Shown here: positions 16,039-24,325 of the stretch, piece by piece
How positions within the stretch are numbered: the first letter of the stretch is position 1
How the letters are laid out: each line of letters starts with the position of its first letter
NCBI RefSeq assembly: GCF_000684975.1
Contig: NZ_BAXZ01000006.1
Location: 1-64,000 of the forward strand
Direction of reading: 5' to 3'
Origin: Paraburkholderia acidipaludis NBRC 101816
GTDB taxonomy: Bacteria; Pseudomonadota; Gammaproteobacteria; Burkholderiales; Burkholderiaceae
DNA length: 64,000 nucleotides
Translations under genes and position numbers: made by a program
The notes under the pieces: generated by a model
Seen by the model: only the letters and a program-made list of their open reading frames with translations
The model's database searches: none
Told to the model about the DNA's origin: nothing

Positions 16039-16401
16039 GCGGCGCGACCTTCGTTTCCTCCCTCTGCTCTTGCCGCCGGTGCGTCCTGTACCGGCGGCCT
16101 GCCACCATGCCTCCACGGTGATGCTTGCCGCGCTCGCCGAACCCGGCGCAAGCGTCAATCGGGGTATTCCTTCGACTTCCAGCCAGGCCGCGTATCGCGC
16201 GCTCGCGGGCTCATCCGTCGGTTCGAGAAATTCAGGACGATTCGACAAGCCGGCGATCGTTTGGGTCAGTGATCTTCGCGGCCCCGGCGATATATTGACG
16301 CCAACTTCACGGCGGCGGTAACGCCATCGGCTCGCCCGTCCAGCAGGTTTCACGAAGCAGGTCATTCACTAAATATTACGTAATGCGAATGGAGACGAAG
16401 G
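16039..16401. other. Intergenic region before the porin gene
   Basis: I can support no gene here. A minus-strand frame gives protein-like text (AGLSNRPEFLEPTDEPASAR) but has no recognisable family, no start and no ribosome site. Just upstream of the porin a ten-base palindrome ATTACGTAAT (16375-16384) lies in an AT-rich patch that may contain its promoter or an operator. Confidence 0.35.
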
Positions 16402-17469
16402 ATGTACAAGAAGCTGATTGTCGCGCTTTCGGTTTGTATCGTGACGGGGGAGGCCTGCGCTCAGTCGAGCGTCATGTTGAGCGGCATTATCGACGGCGGG
16501 CTGAGCTTCACGAACGGAGTGGGGACCACGGACAAAAATCAATGGGGCTATGGTCAGGCGAACCTCGTGGTTAGCCGGATCATTATCTCGGGCGTGGAGG
16601 ACCTGGGGGGCGGCACATCGGCGCTCTTCAAGCTCGAGTCGGGGTTTCTGCCGGGCATGGGGAAGATGACGAATATGGGCGAGCCAGCGTCGCAAGGCAG
16701 CATTCTCTTCGATCGCGGCGCATGGGTAGGCCTGAAACAGGACAATCTCGGCACCCTCTCGCTGGGGCATCACTACACCCCATTCATTGAAGTGCTCTAT
16801 CGCTCGGACGCCAGCGGCTTCGAAGATTTCGGCTCGACGGCGAATACCGCTTTTCAGACACGCACCGGCTTTAACGGCTTTCAATATAGCTGGGCGAACA
16901 ATTCGGTGAAGTATCAGTCGCCGACGTTCTACGGGCTGAGCGGCAGCGTGCTGAACAGCTTCGGCGGCGGCGCCGGCGACTTCCAGAACGAACGCGAAGT
17001 GTCGGCGGCGCTCTACTACACCTTGGGGCCTGTTTCGTTGAATGCCGGCTACATCGACGGGAACGACCCGACTGGGCTGACCGACGCCACGGTCGCGCGT
17101 GCCTATGCCGTGTTTCTGGGGTACACGGGCGGCACGTTCAAGGCGAGCCTGAGTCTGGAGAACTTCAAGGACCCGGCTATCGGAAGCAATCAGTTCTACT
17201 ATTCTCTCGGCGGACGCTGGGATATCACGCCGGCCTTCCGGCTCGTAACGGACTACACGTACCTCGCCGACCGCCAGAACAGCGAACGCAATGGCTGCCT
17301 GTTCAAGCTCGGCGCGCACTATCTGCTTTCGAAGTCGACCGACCTCTATCTGGAAGGCGGACTCACGAGAAACAACTCGCTGGGCACGCTGGGGGTGGCG
17401 AGCACGGCACCCGCAAGCCCGGGTATCAACCAGCGTTCGGTCGTGACGGGCATGGTTCACTACTTCTAA
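16402..17469 (+). CDS. Gram-negative porin (general, OmpC-like betaproteobacterial type)
   Basis: The 355-residue protein has a signal peptide (about 20 residues, ending EACA) followed by QSSVMLSGIIDGGLSFTNGV, the start typical of betaproteobacterial trimeric porins. Repeated amphipathic beta-strands follow and it ends in a terminal phenylalanine (VTGMVHYF), the outer-membrane insertion signal. The GVEDLGGGTSALFKLESGF motif near residue 66 is characteristic. GGAGACGAAGG precedes the ATG. As the last gene of this cluster, it is likely to give the substrate of the ABC importer a way across the outer membrane. Confidence 0.92.
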   Translation: MYKKLIVALSVCIVTGEACAQSSVMLSGIIDGGLSFTNGVGTTDKNQWGYGQANLVVSRIIISGVEDLGGGTSALFKLESGFLPGMGKMTNMGEPASQGSILFDRGAWVGLKQDNLGTLSLGHHYTPFIEVLYRSDASGFEDFGSTANTAFQTRTGFNGFQYSWANNSVKYQSPTFYGLSGSVLNSFGGGAGDFQNEREVSAALYYTLGPVSLNAGYIDGNDPTGLTDATVARAYAVFLGYTGGTFKASLSLENFKDPAIGSNQFYYSLGGRWDITPAFRLVTDYTYLADRQNSERNGCLFKLGAHYLLSKSTDLYLEGGLTRNNSLGTLGVASTAPASPGINQRSVVTGMVHYF

Positions 17470-17873
17470 TGCTTTGATCCGGCTATCTTGCGCCCGCATC
17501 GTTCGACACATCCCGGCTCGCCGATGCAACCGCGACCGCGCGAGCCTGTTGTTCACCGGGGCATTCCATTCAACGGCACCTGAACTCCTTGGACAAGCTG
17601 AACTCGTCCTGCTTGTTTTCGAAGGCATACGAGCCGTCGCGCGTGAATTTCGTCATCCGGGAAGCTGTTGTCCGAAACCCGAAAGCGATTGACCGACCCA
17701 TGGCGACCTCGCTCATTAACATGCGTGGGCATAAGGAGGCCGTGAAAGCGAGGGCATGTAAATGATCGGACTGGATGGTAAACGCCGGGGCGATTCGATC
17801 AAGTCCAACGCGGCCCGGGAACTTAAGCTCTTCGGTAGTGCGAAAACCAACGTTTATTCAATCGGAGGCGATT
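17470..17873. other. Intergenic region between porin and HbpS-like gene
   Basis: No gene is supported. A ribosome-site-like AAGGAGG at about 17734-17740 is followed only by a very short frame. A minus-strand peptide (MTKFTRDGSYAFENKQDEFS) looks protein-like but I do not recognise a family. Confidence 0.3.
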
Positions 17874-18431
17874 CTGAAACGCGCAATTCAACTCTCCGCG
17901 CTTGCATTGGCGACTTCGGCCGTGCTGGCTGTGCTTTTAGCCGGCGGCATCGCGCATGCCGATGGCCCGGCCTCCACGGTGTCAGGCGCGTCGACGGTAG
18001 CGGGCGAAACGATCAGTTCCGCCACTTCCATGAAGTTGCTGGAAGTCGCGACCGATGCGGCGCGCGCGCACGGTCTTGCACTGAGTTTCGCGATCGTGGA
18101 TCCCGCCGGCCATCTGGTGGCGGCGGTGCGTATGGACGGAGCGCCGTTCGCGAGCCTCGACTTCGCGCGCGGTAAGGCTTACGCCTCGGTCGCATTGGGC
18201 GGGCAGTCGGGGGCGACGCTCGAGCAGCGCTTCAAGGACAACCCTTCGGAGTACACAAACATGGGCGGCGCGGGTTATTACGCGCCGTTCCTGCCGGCCC
18301 GCGGCGCCTTGCCGATCTTCATCGGAGGAAAGCTGGCCGGCGCGCTAGGCGCGAGCGGCGCGCCGTCCGATATCGACGAAGACGCCGTGAAGCGCGCCAT
18401 CGAATCCATCGGCGCCTCGGCGACCCGCTAG
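17874..18431 (+). CDS. Exported HbpS/GlcG (DUF336) family protein, probable CTG start
   Basis: The coding frame has a clear signal peptide (KRAIQLSALALATSAVLAV up to GGIAHA) and then the GlcG/HbpS fold: KLLEVATDAARAHGLALSFA, IVDPAGHLVAAVRMDGAPFA and ARGKAYASVALG. HbpS binds haem, and GlcG-like proteins accompany organic acid use. No ATG, GTG or TTG lies at the start of the signal peptide. The best ribosome site (CGGAGGC, 17863-17869) is followed five bases later by CTG at 17874, giving 185 residues. An upstream start at 17775 would bury the signal peptide. The protein should be periplasmic. Function here unknown. Confidence 0.75.
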   Translation: MKRAIQLSALALATSAVLAVLLAGGIAHADGPASTVSGASTVAGETISSATSMKLLEVATDAARAHGLALSFAIVDPAGHLVAAVRMDGAPFASLDFARGKAYASVALGGQSGATLEQRFKDNPSEYTNMGGAGYYAPFLPARGALPIFIGGKLAGALGASGAPSDIDEDAVKRAIESIGASATR

Positions 18432-18473
18432 GGCACTGCGCTGCGCGGCGCGACGCCATCATCAGGAAGAGAC

Positions 18474-19685
18474 ATGAAAAACGAAAAGACCATGGGCGAT
18501 CCGGCTCGTGCATCGGGCAGTGTTGCTGCAGGCACATCGGCGGAGTCGTTCGATGCAACGGCCACGTGCCGCCGCATGCTGCTGAAATTGGGCGCAAGCG
18601 CTTTTGCGGCAGGCGCGTTGGGCGTGCCCCTCGTCGGGCGCGCGCAAGGTAATGGCCTCGCTGTGGGTTCCGCAACCGGCGATGTCCCGACGACAGGCGG
18701 CAAGGTCGTGAAACTCGTGCCTTCCCACGACACGGTTCGCGTCGGACAGATGGAGCCGGGCGTGCCGGCCGCCGTCACGATCCAGTCGGGCGATACCGTC
18801 TGGTACGACGGCACCTGGACGAACTGGGGCAACGAAGCGAAGTACGGCATGACGTTCAAGGAACGCGAGCCGATCCGCAAAAAATATCCGAATGGTGCGT
18901 TCTCGCTGATCGGCCCGGTGGTGGTCGACGGTGCGCAGCCAGGCGACCTGATCGAGTGCCGCATGCTGAAAATGCGGCCGATCGACTGGGGATGGAACTC
19001 CGCGCCGTCGGGTGTCGGCGCATTGCCGCACGATTTCAAGCCCTACCTGCGCTATCTGAAGTTCAACGACGAACGAACGTCGGCCTCCTTCGTTCCCGGC
19101 GTCGACATTCCGCTCAGGCCGTTTCAGGCTTATCTGGGCACCCAGCCTCCGGGCGACGCACCCGTGAGCGCGAATCTCGCAGGCGGCTATGGCGGCAATC
19201 TCGATTGCGCCGTGCTCAGCGTCGGCACCTCCGTGTTCCTGCCCGTCCAGGTGGCGGGCGGCCGGGTCTGGACCGGCGGCTCGATGGCCGCTTCGGGCGA
19301 AGGCAACGTCGATCAGACGTCCATCGAATCGGCCTTCGAGGAGATGCGGATCCAGTACGTGCTGCACAAGCAGGCCGCACTCAAGGTGCCGATGGCCGAG
19401 ACCCCCGACGCATGGGTGGGCTTCGGTTTCGCCGACACGCTGGATAACGCGCTCGTCGCCTGTCTGCGCCAGATGATCGGCTGGCTTTCTTCGGCAACCG
19501 GCATCGAGCCCGTGGATTGCTACGGCATTTTCAGCGTCGCGGGCAGTTTCCGCGTGACGCAGTACGCGGACCAGACCGGCACCGTCTACGCAACGATTCC
19601 GCCAAAGGGCATTCATTGCCTGTTGTCGAAGCGGGTTTTCACGGCGGAGATGCTGCAGCGCATCTCCACGTACACGCGCAGCTAA
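18474..19685 (+). CDS. Acetamidase/formamidase family protein, exported
   Basis: The 403-residue protein opens with a long N-terminal region, then a Tat-like stretch (RRMLLKLGASAFAAGALGVP, residues 34-53) ending near GRAQG. A mature acetamidase/formamidase (FmdA/AmdA) fold follows: LVPSHDTVRVGQMEPGVPAA, GPVVVDGAQPGDLIECRMLK and GGYGGNLDCAVLSVGTSVFL with the conserved GGN.D motif. The family hydrolyses formamide, acetamide or other short amides. Export is unusual for it. GGAAGAG precedes the ATG. It is followed 32 bases later by an MFS carrier gene, suggesting periplasmic hydrolysis followed by uptake. Confidence 0.85.
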   Translation: MKNEKTMGDPARASGSVAAGTSAESFDATATCRRMLLKLGASAFAAGALGVPLVGRAQGNGLAVGSATGDVPTTGGKVVKLVPSHDTVRVGQMEPGVPAAVTIQSGDTVWYDGTWTNWGNEAKYGMTFKEREPIRKKYPNGAFSLIGPVVVDGAQPGDLIECRMLKMRPIDWGWNSAPSGVGALPHDFKPYLRYLKFNDERTSASFVPGVDIPLRPFQAYLGTQPPGDAPVSANLAGGYGGNLDCAVLSVGTSVFLPVQVAGGRVWTGGSMAASGEGNVDQTSIESAFEEMRIQYVLHKQAALKVPMAETPDAWVGFGFADTLDNALVACLRQMIGWLSSATGIEPVDCYGIFSVAGSFRVTQYADQTGTVYATIPPKGIHCLLSKRVFTAEMLQRISTYTRS

Positions 19686-19717
19686 GCCGTGCTCAAGCAC
19701 CACAAGGAGTCGCATTG

Positions 19718-21010
19718 ATGACCACGGATCCCAACGCGCGCGCGTTCGCAGGCGAGCACGGCACGCGTCGCGCCATTGCGCTGCTCGTCTGCTTTCTGGT
19801 AATCGTTCTGGACGGGTTCAATACCACGTCCATCTCGTTCGTCGTTCCGCGTCTTGCTCACGACTGGCATCTCGTGCCCGCCCTGTTCACCCCGGTGTTC
19901 GTCGCGACCAACGTGGGGGCCGCGCTGGGCTTCGTCGTTGCGGGGCCGCTCGTCAAGCGGTTCGGGCAGCGCACCGCCGGCATTGCCAGCGTGATCGTGT
20001 TCGGCGAATTCACCGTCGTCACGGTGTTCGCTTCGAATGTCGCGGTGTTGTCGGCGTTGCGCCTGATTGCGGCCATCGGTCTTGGCGCCGCGCTGCCCAT
20101 CGCCATCACCGCTTCGGCGGCGATCATCGGCCCGAGGCACAAGGTTGCCGCGTCGCTGCTCGTCACGACCGGCATGTCGGTTGGCGCGGTCGCGGGCGGC
20201 GTGACGGGCGGCCCGCTCATGGCGCACTTTGGCTGGCAGTCGATTTTCCTGGCGGGCGGTCTGTTGCCTTTCGCCGTCGTGTTTCCGTTCTACCGGATTC
20301 TCACGGCCGGCACGGCGCAGGGCGAGACGGCCGCCGCGGAGCCGGCGCATGGACACGGCCGCGCCGGCACGCTCAAGGCATTGTTCGACAACGGGCTCGC
20401 CGCCTATACCTGCCTGCTGTGGCTGTTCTCGTTCCTGATCTTTATGGATGTCTACGCATTGCTGTTCTGGGTGCCGACTTTGCTGCCGTCGTTCGGATTC
20501 GCGCCCGAACGCGCTTCCGCAGGCATGGCGGCATTCAGCATGGGCGGCCTGAGCGGCAACATCCTGATGACCGCGGCCGTCACGGCGATGGCGCTCGCCG
20601 GACGGGTGCGCGTGAAATCCGCTCTGATGCTGGGGATCGTGCTCGTGATCGCCAGCATCGCCGCGCTCGGCCGTGCCACGCTCGACGAGGCCGCGGTCCT
20701 GCTGACGATCGGCGTGATCGGCGCGGGACTCGTGAACGGCATCATGGGCCAGACCGCGCTCGCCGTTGCCTTCTATCCGCCGGAAACGCGCGCCATCGGC
20801 GTCGGCTGGGGGCTGGCCATGGGGCGCGTGGGTTCGTTTGTCGGACCCGCGATCGGCGGTGCGTTGCTCTCGCTCGGCTGGCCGGCGCGCGACATCGTGC
20901 TCACGGCCATCGTTCCGGCGGTCGCCGCCATGCTGACGCTCGGCGCGCTCGCCATTGCCGGGCGCGGCGCCGGACACTTTCCCGCCACAGAAGCGCTGGC
21001 GCGGCATTAA
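19718..21010 (+). CDS. MFS transporter (aromatic acid/H+ symporter-like)
   Basis: The 430-residue membrane protein has about 12 hydrophobic helices. The first contains LDGFNTTSISFVVPRL, an AAHS-family-like opening (D-G-x-N/D). The loop 2-3 motif is present as GPLVKRFGQRTAGIASVIVF near residue 75. A central hydrophilic loop (AAAEPAHGHGRAG) separates the halves. AAGGAG precedes the ATG at 19718. It probably imports an aromatic or small organic acid by proton symport, in one operon with the amidase-like and fumarylacetoacetase-like enzymes. Substrate unproven. Confidence 0.88.
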   Translation: MTTDPNARAFAGEHGTRRAIALLVCFLVIVLDGFNTTSISFVVPRLAHDWHLVPALFTPVFVATNVGAALGFVVAGPLVKRFGQRTAGIASVIVFGEFTVVTVFASNVAVLSALRLIAAIGLGAALPIAITASAAIIGPRHKVAASLLVTTGMSVGAVAGGVTGGPLMAHFGWQSIFLAGGLLPFAVVFPFYRILTAGTAQGETAAAEPAHGHGRAGTLKALFDNGLAAYTCLLWLFSFLIFMDVYALLFWVPTLLPSFGFAPERASAGMAAFSMGGLSGNILMTAAVTAMALAGRVRVKSALMLGIVLVIASIAALGRATLDEAAVLLTIGVIGAGLVNGIMGQTALAVAFYPPETRAIGVGWGLAMGRVGSFVGPAIGGALLSLGWPARDIVLTAIVPAVAAMLTLGALAIAGRGAGHFPATEALARH

Positions 21011-21053
21011 CGCCGGCGCGTTCTTCTTTCCTTCGTTATACGTAATTTCCACC

Positions 21054-21971
21054 ATGAAAATCATTGCCTATGCCAATGGCGACGACATCGCGCTCGGCGT
21101 CGTCACCTGTGCGACTCACTTCGTCGATGTCGCCGATGTCGCTCCCGATCTGCCACAGGACCTGATCGCGATTCTCGAACGCGAAGACGGTCTCGCGTAT
21201 CTGCGCGAGGCCACCGCGGACGTGCGCGGCAACCGGGCGCTTTCGGACGTCACGCTCAAGCCGTTTCTCGCGCGGCCCAATGCGATCTGGGCGTTGGCGC
21301 TCAATTTCAAGAGTCATATTGCCGAAACCGGTTTGCAGACCAACCCCGCGTATCCGCATCTGTTCCTGCGCACCGCCGCGTCGTTTGTCGGCGCGGGCGA
21401 GCCCATCCTCGCGCCGCGTCCGTCACTGGCGCGCGCGTTCGACTACGAAGGCGAGCTCGCCGTCGTGATCGGCAAGAGCGGGCGCTATGTTTCCGTCGAG
21501 GAGGCGCTCGACTACGTGGCGGGCTATACCTGCCTCAACGAAGGTTCGGTGCGCGAGTATCAGATGCACAACCGTCAGTTCGGCCTTGGCAAGAATTTCG
21601 AGGCGTCGGGCGCCTATGGTCCGTGGTTGATGACCGCCGACGAGTTCGGCGATCCCGCCCGGCATAGTGTGCTCACCCGCATCAACGGTGTCGTTCGCCA
21701 ACGCGCGCCGCTCGACGACATGCTGCTCGGTGTCGCGCAGGTCGTCAGCTATCTGAGCGAGGGGTACTGCCTGCGCCCGGGCGACCTGATCGCCATGGGG
21801 ACGCCGGGCGCCCTGAAGCCCCAGCCCGACGACGTGGAAGGCCAGGATCTTTCCCGCCAGTTCGGTCCGTTCCCGACACCGGGCCTCGTGCATATGCGCC
21901 CGGGCGATCTCGTCGAAGTGGAGATCGACGGCCTGGGCGTGCTGCGCAATCCCGTGATCGCCGACGCCTGA
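21054..21971 (+). CDS. Fumarylacetoacetate hydrolase-fold protein
   Basis: The 305-residue protein has an N-terminal beta domain (MKIIAYANGDDIALGVVT) and the FAH catalytic domain: IWALALNFKSHIAET, YEGELAVVIGKSGRYVSVEE near residue 138 (metal-binding glutamates), and DLIAMGTPGALKPQPDD near residue 244. The family cleaves C-C bonds or acts as hydratase/decarboxylase on oxo-acids from ring fission or sugar acid pathways. ATG 21054 gives the normal length. It lies 43 bases after the MFS gene. The exact reaction is not determinable. Confidence 0.87.
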   Translation: MKIIAYANGDDIALGVVTCATHFVDVADVAPDLPQDLIAILEREDGLAYLREATADVRGNRALSDVTLKPFLARPNAIWALALNFKSHIAETGLQTNPAYPHLFLRTAASFVGAGEPILAPRPSLARAFDYEGELAVVIGKSGRYVSVEEALDYVAGYTCLNEGSVREYQMHNRQFGLGKNFEASGAYGPWLMTADEFGDPARHSVLTRINGVVRQRAPLDDMLLGVAQVVSYLSEGYCLRPGDLIAMGTPGALKPQPDDVEGQDLSRQFGPFPTPGLVHMRPGDLVEVEIDGLGVLRNPVIADA

Positions 21972-22204
21972 TCGATGCCGCCGGAGCGCCGAGGCGTATT
22001 ATCCGTTCAATAAGGACTGCGATATTACAGCCATGAAACGGCAGTCCGGCTTTACCGGAGTCGCGGATGTTCCGGTATTTTTCCGGCAACTGCATGCGGT
22101 CGCTGGCTGTCACGCGCGCGCTCGCGAGCGGCGGCGACTTCGGCGAAATCGAGTGATTCGCCGACCGCCTGTTGCCGCGAGGACAGCGGTCGTGCGCGAT
22201 TAGC
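21972..22204. other. Short intergenic region between converging genes
   Basis: No gene seen. It contains small GC-rich hairpins (for example TCCGG-CTTTA-CCGGA at 22046-22060) between the 3' ends of the FAH-fold gene and the AraC regulator gene, which may end transcription in both directions. Confidence 0.3.
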
Positions 22205-23071
22205 TCAGTCTTCGCCTGCGCTGAGTACCACCGAGCGCCGCCGGAAGTCGCCCGGCGGCACGCCCATGTGCTGGGAGAAAAAGCGCGTGAAGTGGCTGTG
22301 CTCCTCGAAGCCGAGCTCGCTCGCGATGTCCGCGAGCGGGCGGTCGCTGGATCCAAGAAGTTTGATGGCGTGCGACATGCGTACCCAGTCGATGTAATGC
22401 TGGGGCGAAACCCCCATGCAACGCCGGAACTGCTCGAAAAATCGCGAGCGCGACAGCCCGACTTGAGACGCGACTTCCGCCACGGTCGGATTGCGCAGTG
22501 AGGTGTGCTTGATGAAATCGAGGGCCTTGCGGATCCGGAAGTCCATGGGCCGACCCGTGGGGGTAAGGCTCTGCGTGAGCTCGGGGTCGGCAAAATCGCG
22601 GCCGACCGCCGTGAGGAGATCCTCGAGAATCGCCACGCAATCCTGGTCCTGCGAAATGAGGTGATGGGTGATCGCCGCCGCAAGGCGATCCACATGATGG
22701 TGTACGTCCGGCGTCACCACGACCAGCGGTGCGGGGAAGATATGCGCGGAGCCGTGCTCCCGCAGCTTGAGCCGCGCGCGCAGCCAGGGGGCCTCGATAA
22801 CCAGCGACAGGATGAGCGACGGCTGATCGTCCGTGCTCGCCTTGGCGTGCTCTACCCAGGGGTTCAGGCATAGGGCGTGATCCGCGCTCAGCGTGCAGTC
22901 GTCGGCCCCGATGCGGAAGCCGCAGTCGCTTCCTCCGAGTTTGAATAGAAACTGGAACTGCGAGTGGGCGTGCGCAACGAGGGGGCGGCTAATGAAATTC
23001 ACGGTGGCCCGCCCGAATTCTCCTTGAAGAATCCAGACGGGCTTGTCTCCTTCGCTTTGCATAATCGTCAT
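22205..23071 (-). CDS. AraC family transcriptional regulator
   Basis: The 288-residue protein has an N-terminal cupin-like sensing part and a C-terminal double helix-turn-helix of the AraC/XylS type: PTVAEVASQVGLSRSRFFEQ and ADIASELGFEEHSHFTRFFS, then QHMGVPPGDFRR. It is transcribed away from the alpha/beta hydrolase gene at 23387 across 315 bases, and towards the FAH-fold gene. It is the natural candidate to regulate the 23.4-27.2 kb genes, the 18.5-22.0 kb genes, or both. The effector is unknown. Confidence 0.9.
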   Translation of the reverse strand: MTIMQSEGDKPVWILQGEFGRATVNFISRPLVAHAHSQFQFLFKLGGSDCGFRIGADDCTLSADHALCLNPWVEHAKASTDDQPSLILSLVIEAPWLRARLKLREHGSAHIFPAPLVVVTPDVHHHVDRLAAAITHHLISQDQDCVAILEDLLTAVGRDFADPELTQSLTPTGRPMDFRIRKALDFIKHTSLRNPTVAEVASQVGLSRSRFFEQFRRCMGVSPQHYIDWVRMSHAIKLLGSSDRPLADIASELGFEEHSHFTRFFSQHMGVPPGDFRRRSVVLSAGED

Positions 23072-23386
23072 GCTCGAACTTCCTCTGGGGGCGACCGTCC
23101 TGCTTGCCCCTCAATTTGCCAAATATCGGATTGCGAATCAAACGGTGCGGCCGGGTGTCGATAGCCGCGAGCCCGCGCTTGCTGAGGCTCTACTTGACCA
23201 AAGTGCCGAATGACCGTCAATCGGGAGAAACGCTTTGCGACGCAATGCGGCGCCTCCAAAAAAACGGACGATCCGATAAGCGGGCGCATCGTCTGGTCAG
23301 GGGTTCGAAGCATGCGGGCCCTATAGTGGCCGTCATCACACATTTGCAAGTCGAATGTCCGATGCGATGAGAGCGGGGAGACGAGG
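23072..23386. promoter_or_regulatory. Divergent promoter region between AraC gene and hydrolase gene
   Basis: This 315-base gap must hold promoters for both genes. A TATAGT -10-like box (23322-23327) sits 60 bases before the hydrolase start, within the decamer TATAGTGGCC. The same decamer recurs before the SnoaL-like gene (24287-24296). I cannot define a convincing -35 or AraC half-sites. Confidence 0.35.
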
Positions 23387-24175
23387 ATGAATTATTTCGA
23401 GCGGGACGGGATGTACTTCGGTTGGCGGGAAAGCGGGCGCCGCGACGGGCCTGTGGTCGTTTTCAATCACGGGTTTCTGATGGATAGCGAAATGTTTTCG
23501 CCGAATATCGAAGCCCTGGGCGACACGTTCCGCTGCATTGCGTGGGACCAGCGCGGCTTCGGGACGACGGGCCCCGCCACGCGCCCATTCACCTACTGGG
23601 ATTCGGCCCATGATCTGATCGCGCTGCTGGATCATCTGGAGGTGGCCTCTGCCTCGCTCGTGGGCATGTCCCAGGGCGGCTTCATTGCGATGCGTGCGAC
23701 GCTGCTCGAGCCCGACCGCTTTCGCGCGCTCGCGCTCATTTCCACGCGCAGCGAGATCGACGAAGCGCCGGTGCAGGAGTCGTTCCGCGAGCTGAAGAGC
23801 GAGTGGGCCATGAACGGGGCAACGAACGTGGCCGATCAGCTTGGCGATTTTCTGCTCGGAACGCGGGGTCACGCCGCCTCCTGGGTGGCGAAATGGCACA
23901 AGATGAGTCCCCGGCATTTCGGCAATCCGGTGGACGCGCTCGTGCTGCGCGACGACATCACGGCGCAGCTGGGGCAAATCACGCACGCTTCGATCGTGTT
24001 TCACGGCGCCGCCGACAGGGCGATCGATCCCGCTTGCGGCCGCACGCTCGCCAATCGGCTGCCGAATTGCAAGGAATTCGTGCTGGTGGACGGGGCAGGG
24101 CACACGCCCAATCTGACCCATGCCGCGCAGGTGAATCCAAAGCTGCGCGAGTTCCTGATGCGCTACGCCAGATAG
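23387..24175 (+). CDS. Alpha/beta hydrolase
   Basis: The 262-residue protein has the alpha/beta hydrolase fold: oxyanion motif VVFNHGF near residue 24, IAWDQRGFGTTGP, and the nucleophile elbow GMSQGG with Ser95. The acid lies in HGAADRAID and the base in DGAGHTPNL. Relatives include 3-oxoadipate enol-lactonase and C-C hydrolases, and the size fits these. AGACGAGG precedes the ATG. It begins a small operon-like run divergent from the AraC gene. The substrate is unknown; an ester or lactone is likely. Confidence 0.88.
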   Translation: MNYFERDGMYFGWRESGRRDGPVVVFNHGFLMDSEMFSPNIEALGDTFRCIAWDQRGFGTTGPATRPFTYWDSAHDLIALLDHLEVASASLVGMSQGGFIAMRATLLEPDRFRALALISTRSEIDEAPVQESFRELKSEWAMNGATNVADQLGDFLLGTRGHAASWVAKWHKMSPRHFGNPVDALVLRDDITAQLGQITHASIVFHGAADRAIDPACGRTLANRLPNCKEFVLVDGAGHTPNLTHAAQVNPKLREFLMRYAR

Positions 24176-24200
24176 GCGCGTCCTTCTGACTCGTGCGATG

Positions 24201-24265
24201 GGGGCGCGAAGATGGGGCGCGAAGATTGGCCACGAAGGTTGGCCACAAAGGTTGGCCACGAAGCG
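24201..24265. repeat. Five tandem 13-bp repeats
   Basis: Five contiguous 13-base units follow the hydrolase stop: GGGGCGCGAAGAT twice (identical), then TGGCCACGAAGGT, TGGCCACAAAGGT and TGGCCACGAAGCG. All share a GCxCxAAG core. They end 60 bases before the SnoaL-like start and 21 bases before a TATAGT box. They could be regulator-binding iterations or a neutral minisatellite. Confidence 0.75.
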
Positions 24266-24325
24266 CGCCGAATTTCCGGGCGGGGTTATAGTGGCCCGAT
24301 CACGTTCCGCCGCTCGGAGGCGACG

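Noticed and set aside
16100..16320. Protein-like minus-strand text upstream of the porin (AGLSNRPEFLEPTDEPASAR)
   Set aside because: No start, ribosome site or recognised family; possibly a relic but not supportable.
16375..16384. Palindrome ATTACGTAAT before the porin as a specific operator
   Set aside because: A single ten-base palindrome in an AT-rich patch is too weak to assign to a regulator; noted only within the intergenic entry.
17590..17700. Protein-like minus-strand peptide (MTKFTRDGSYAFENKQDEFS)
   Set aside because: Short, unsupported by a ribosome site, and no family recognised.
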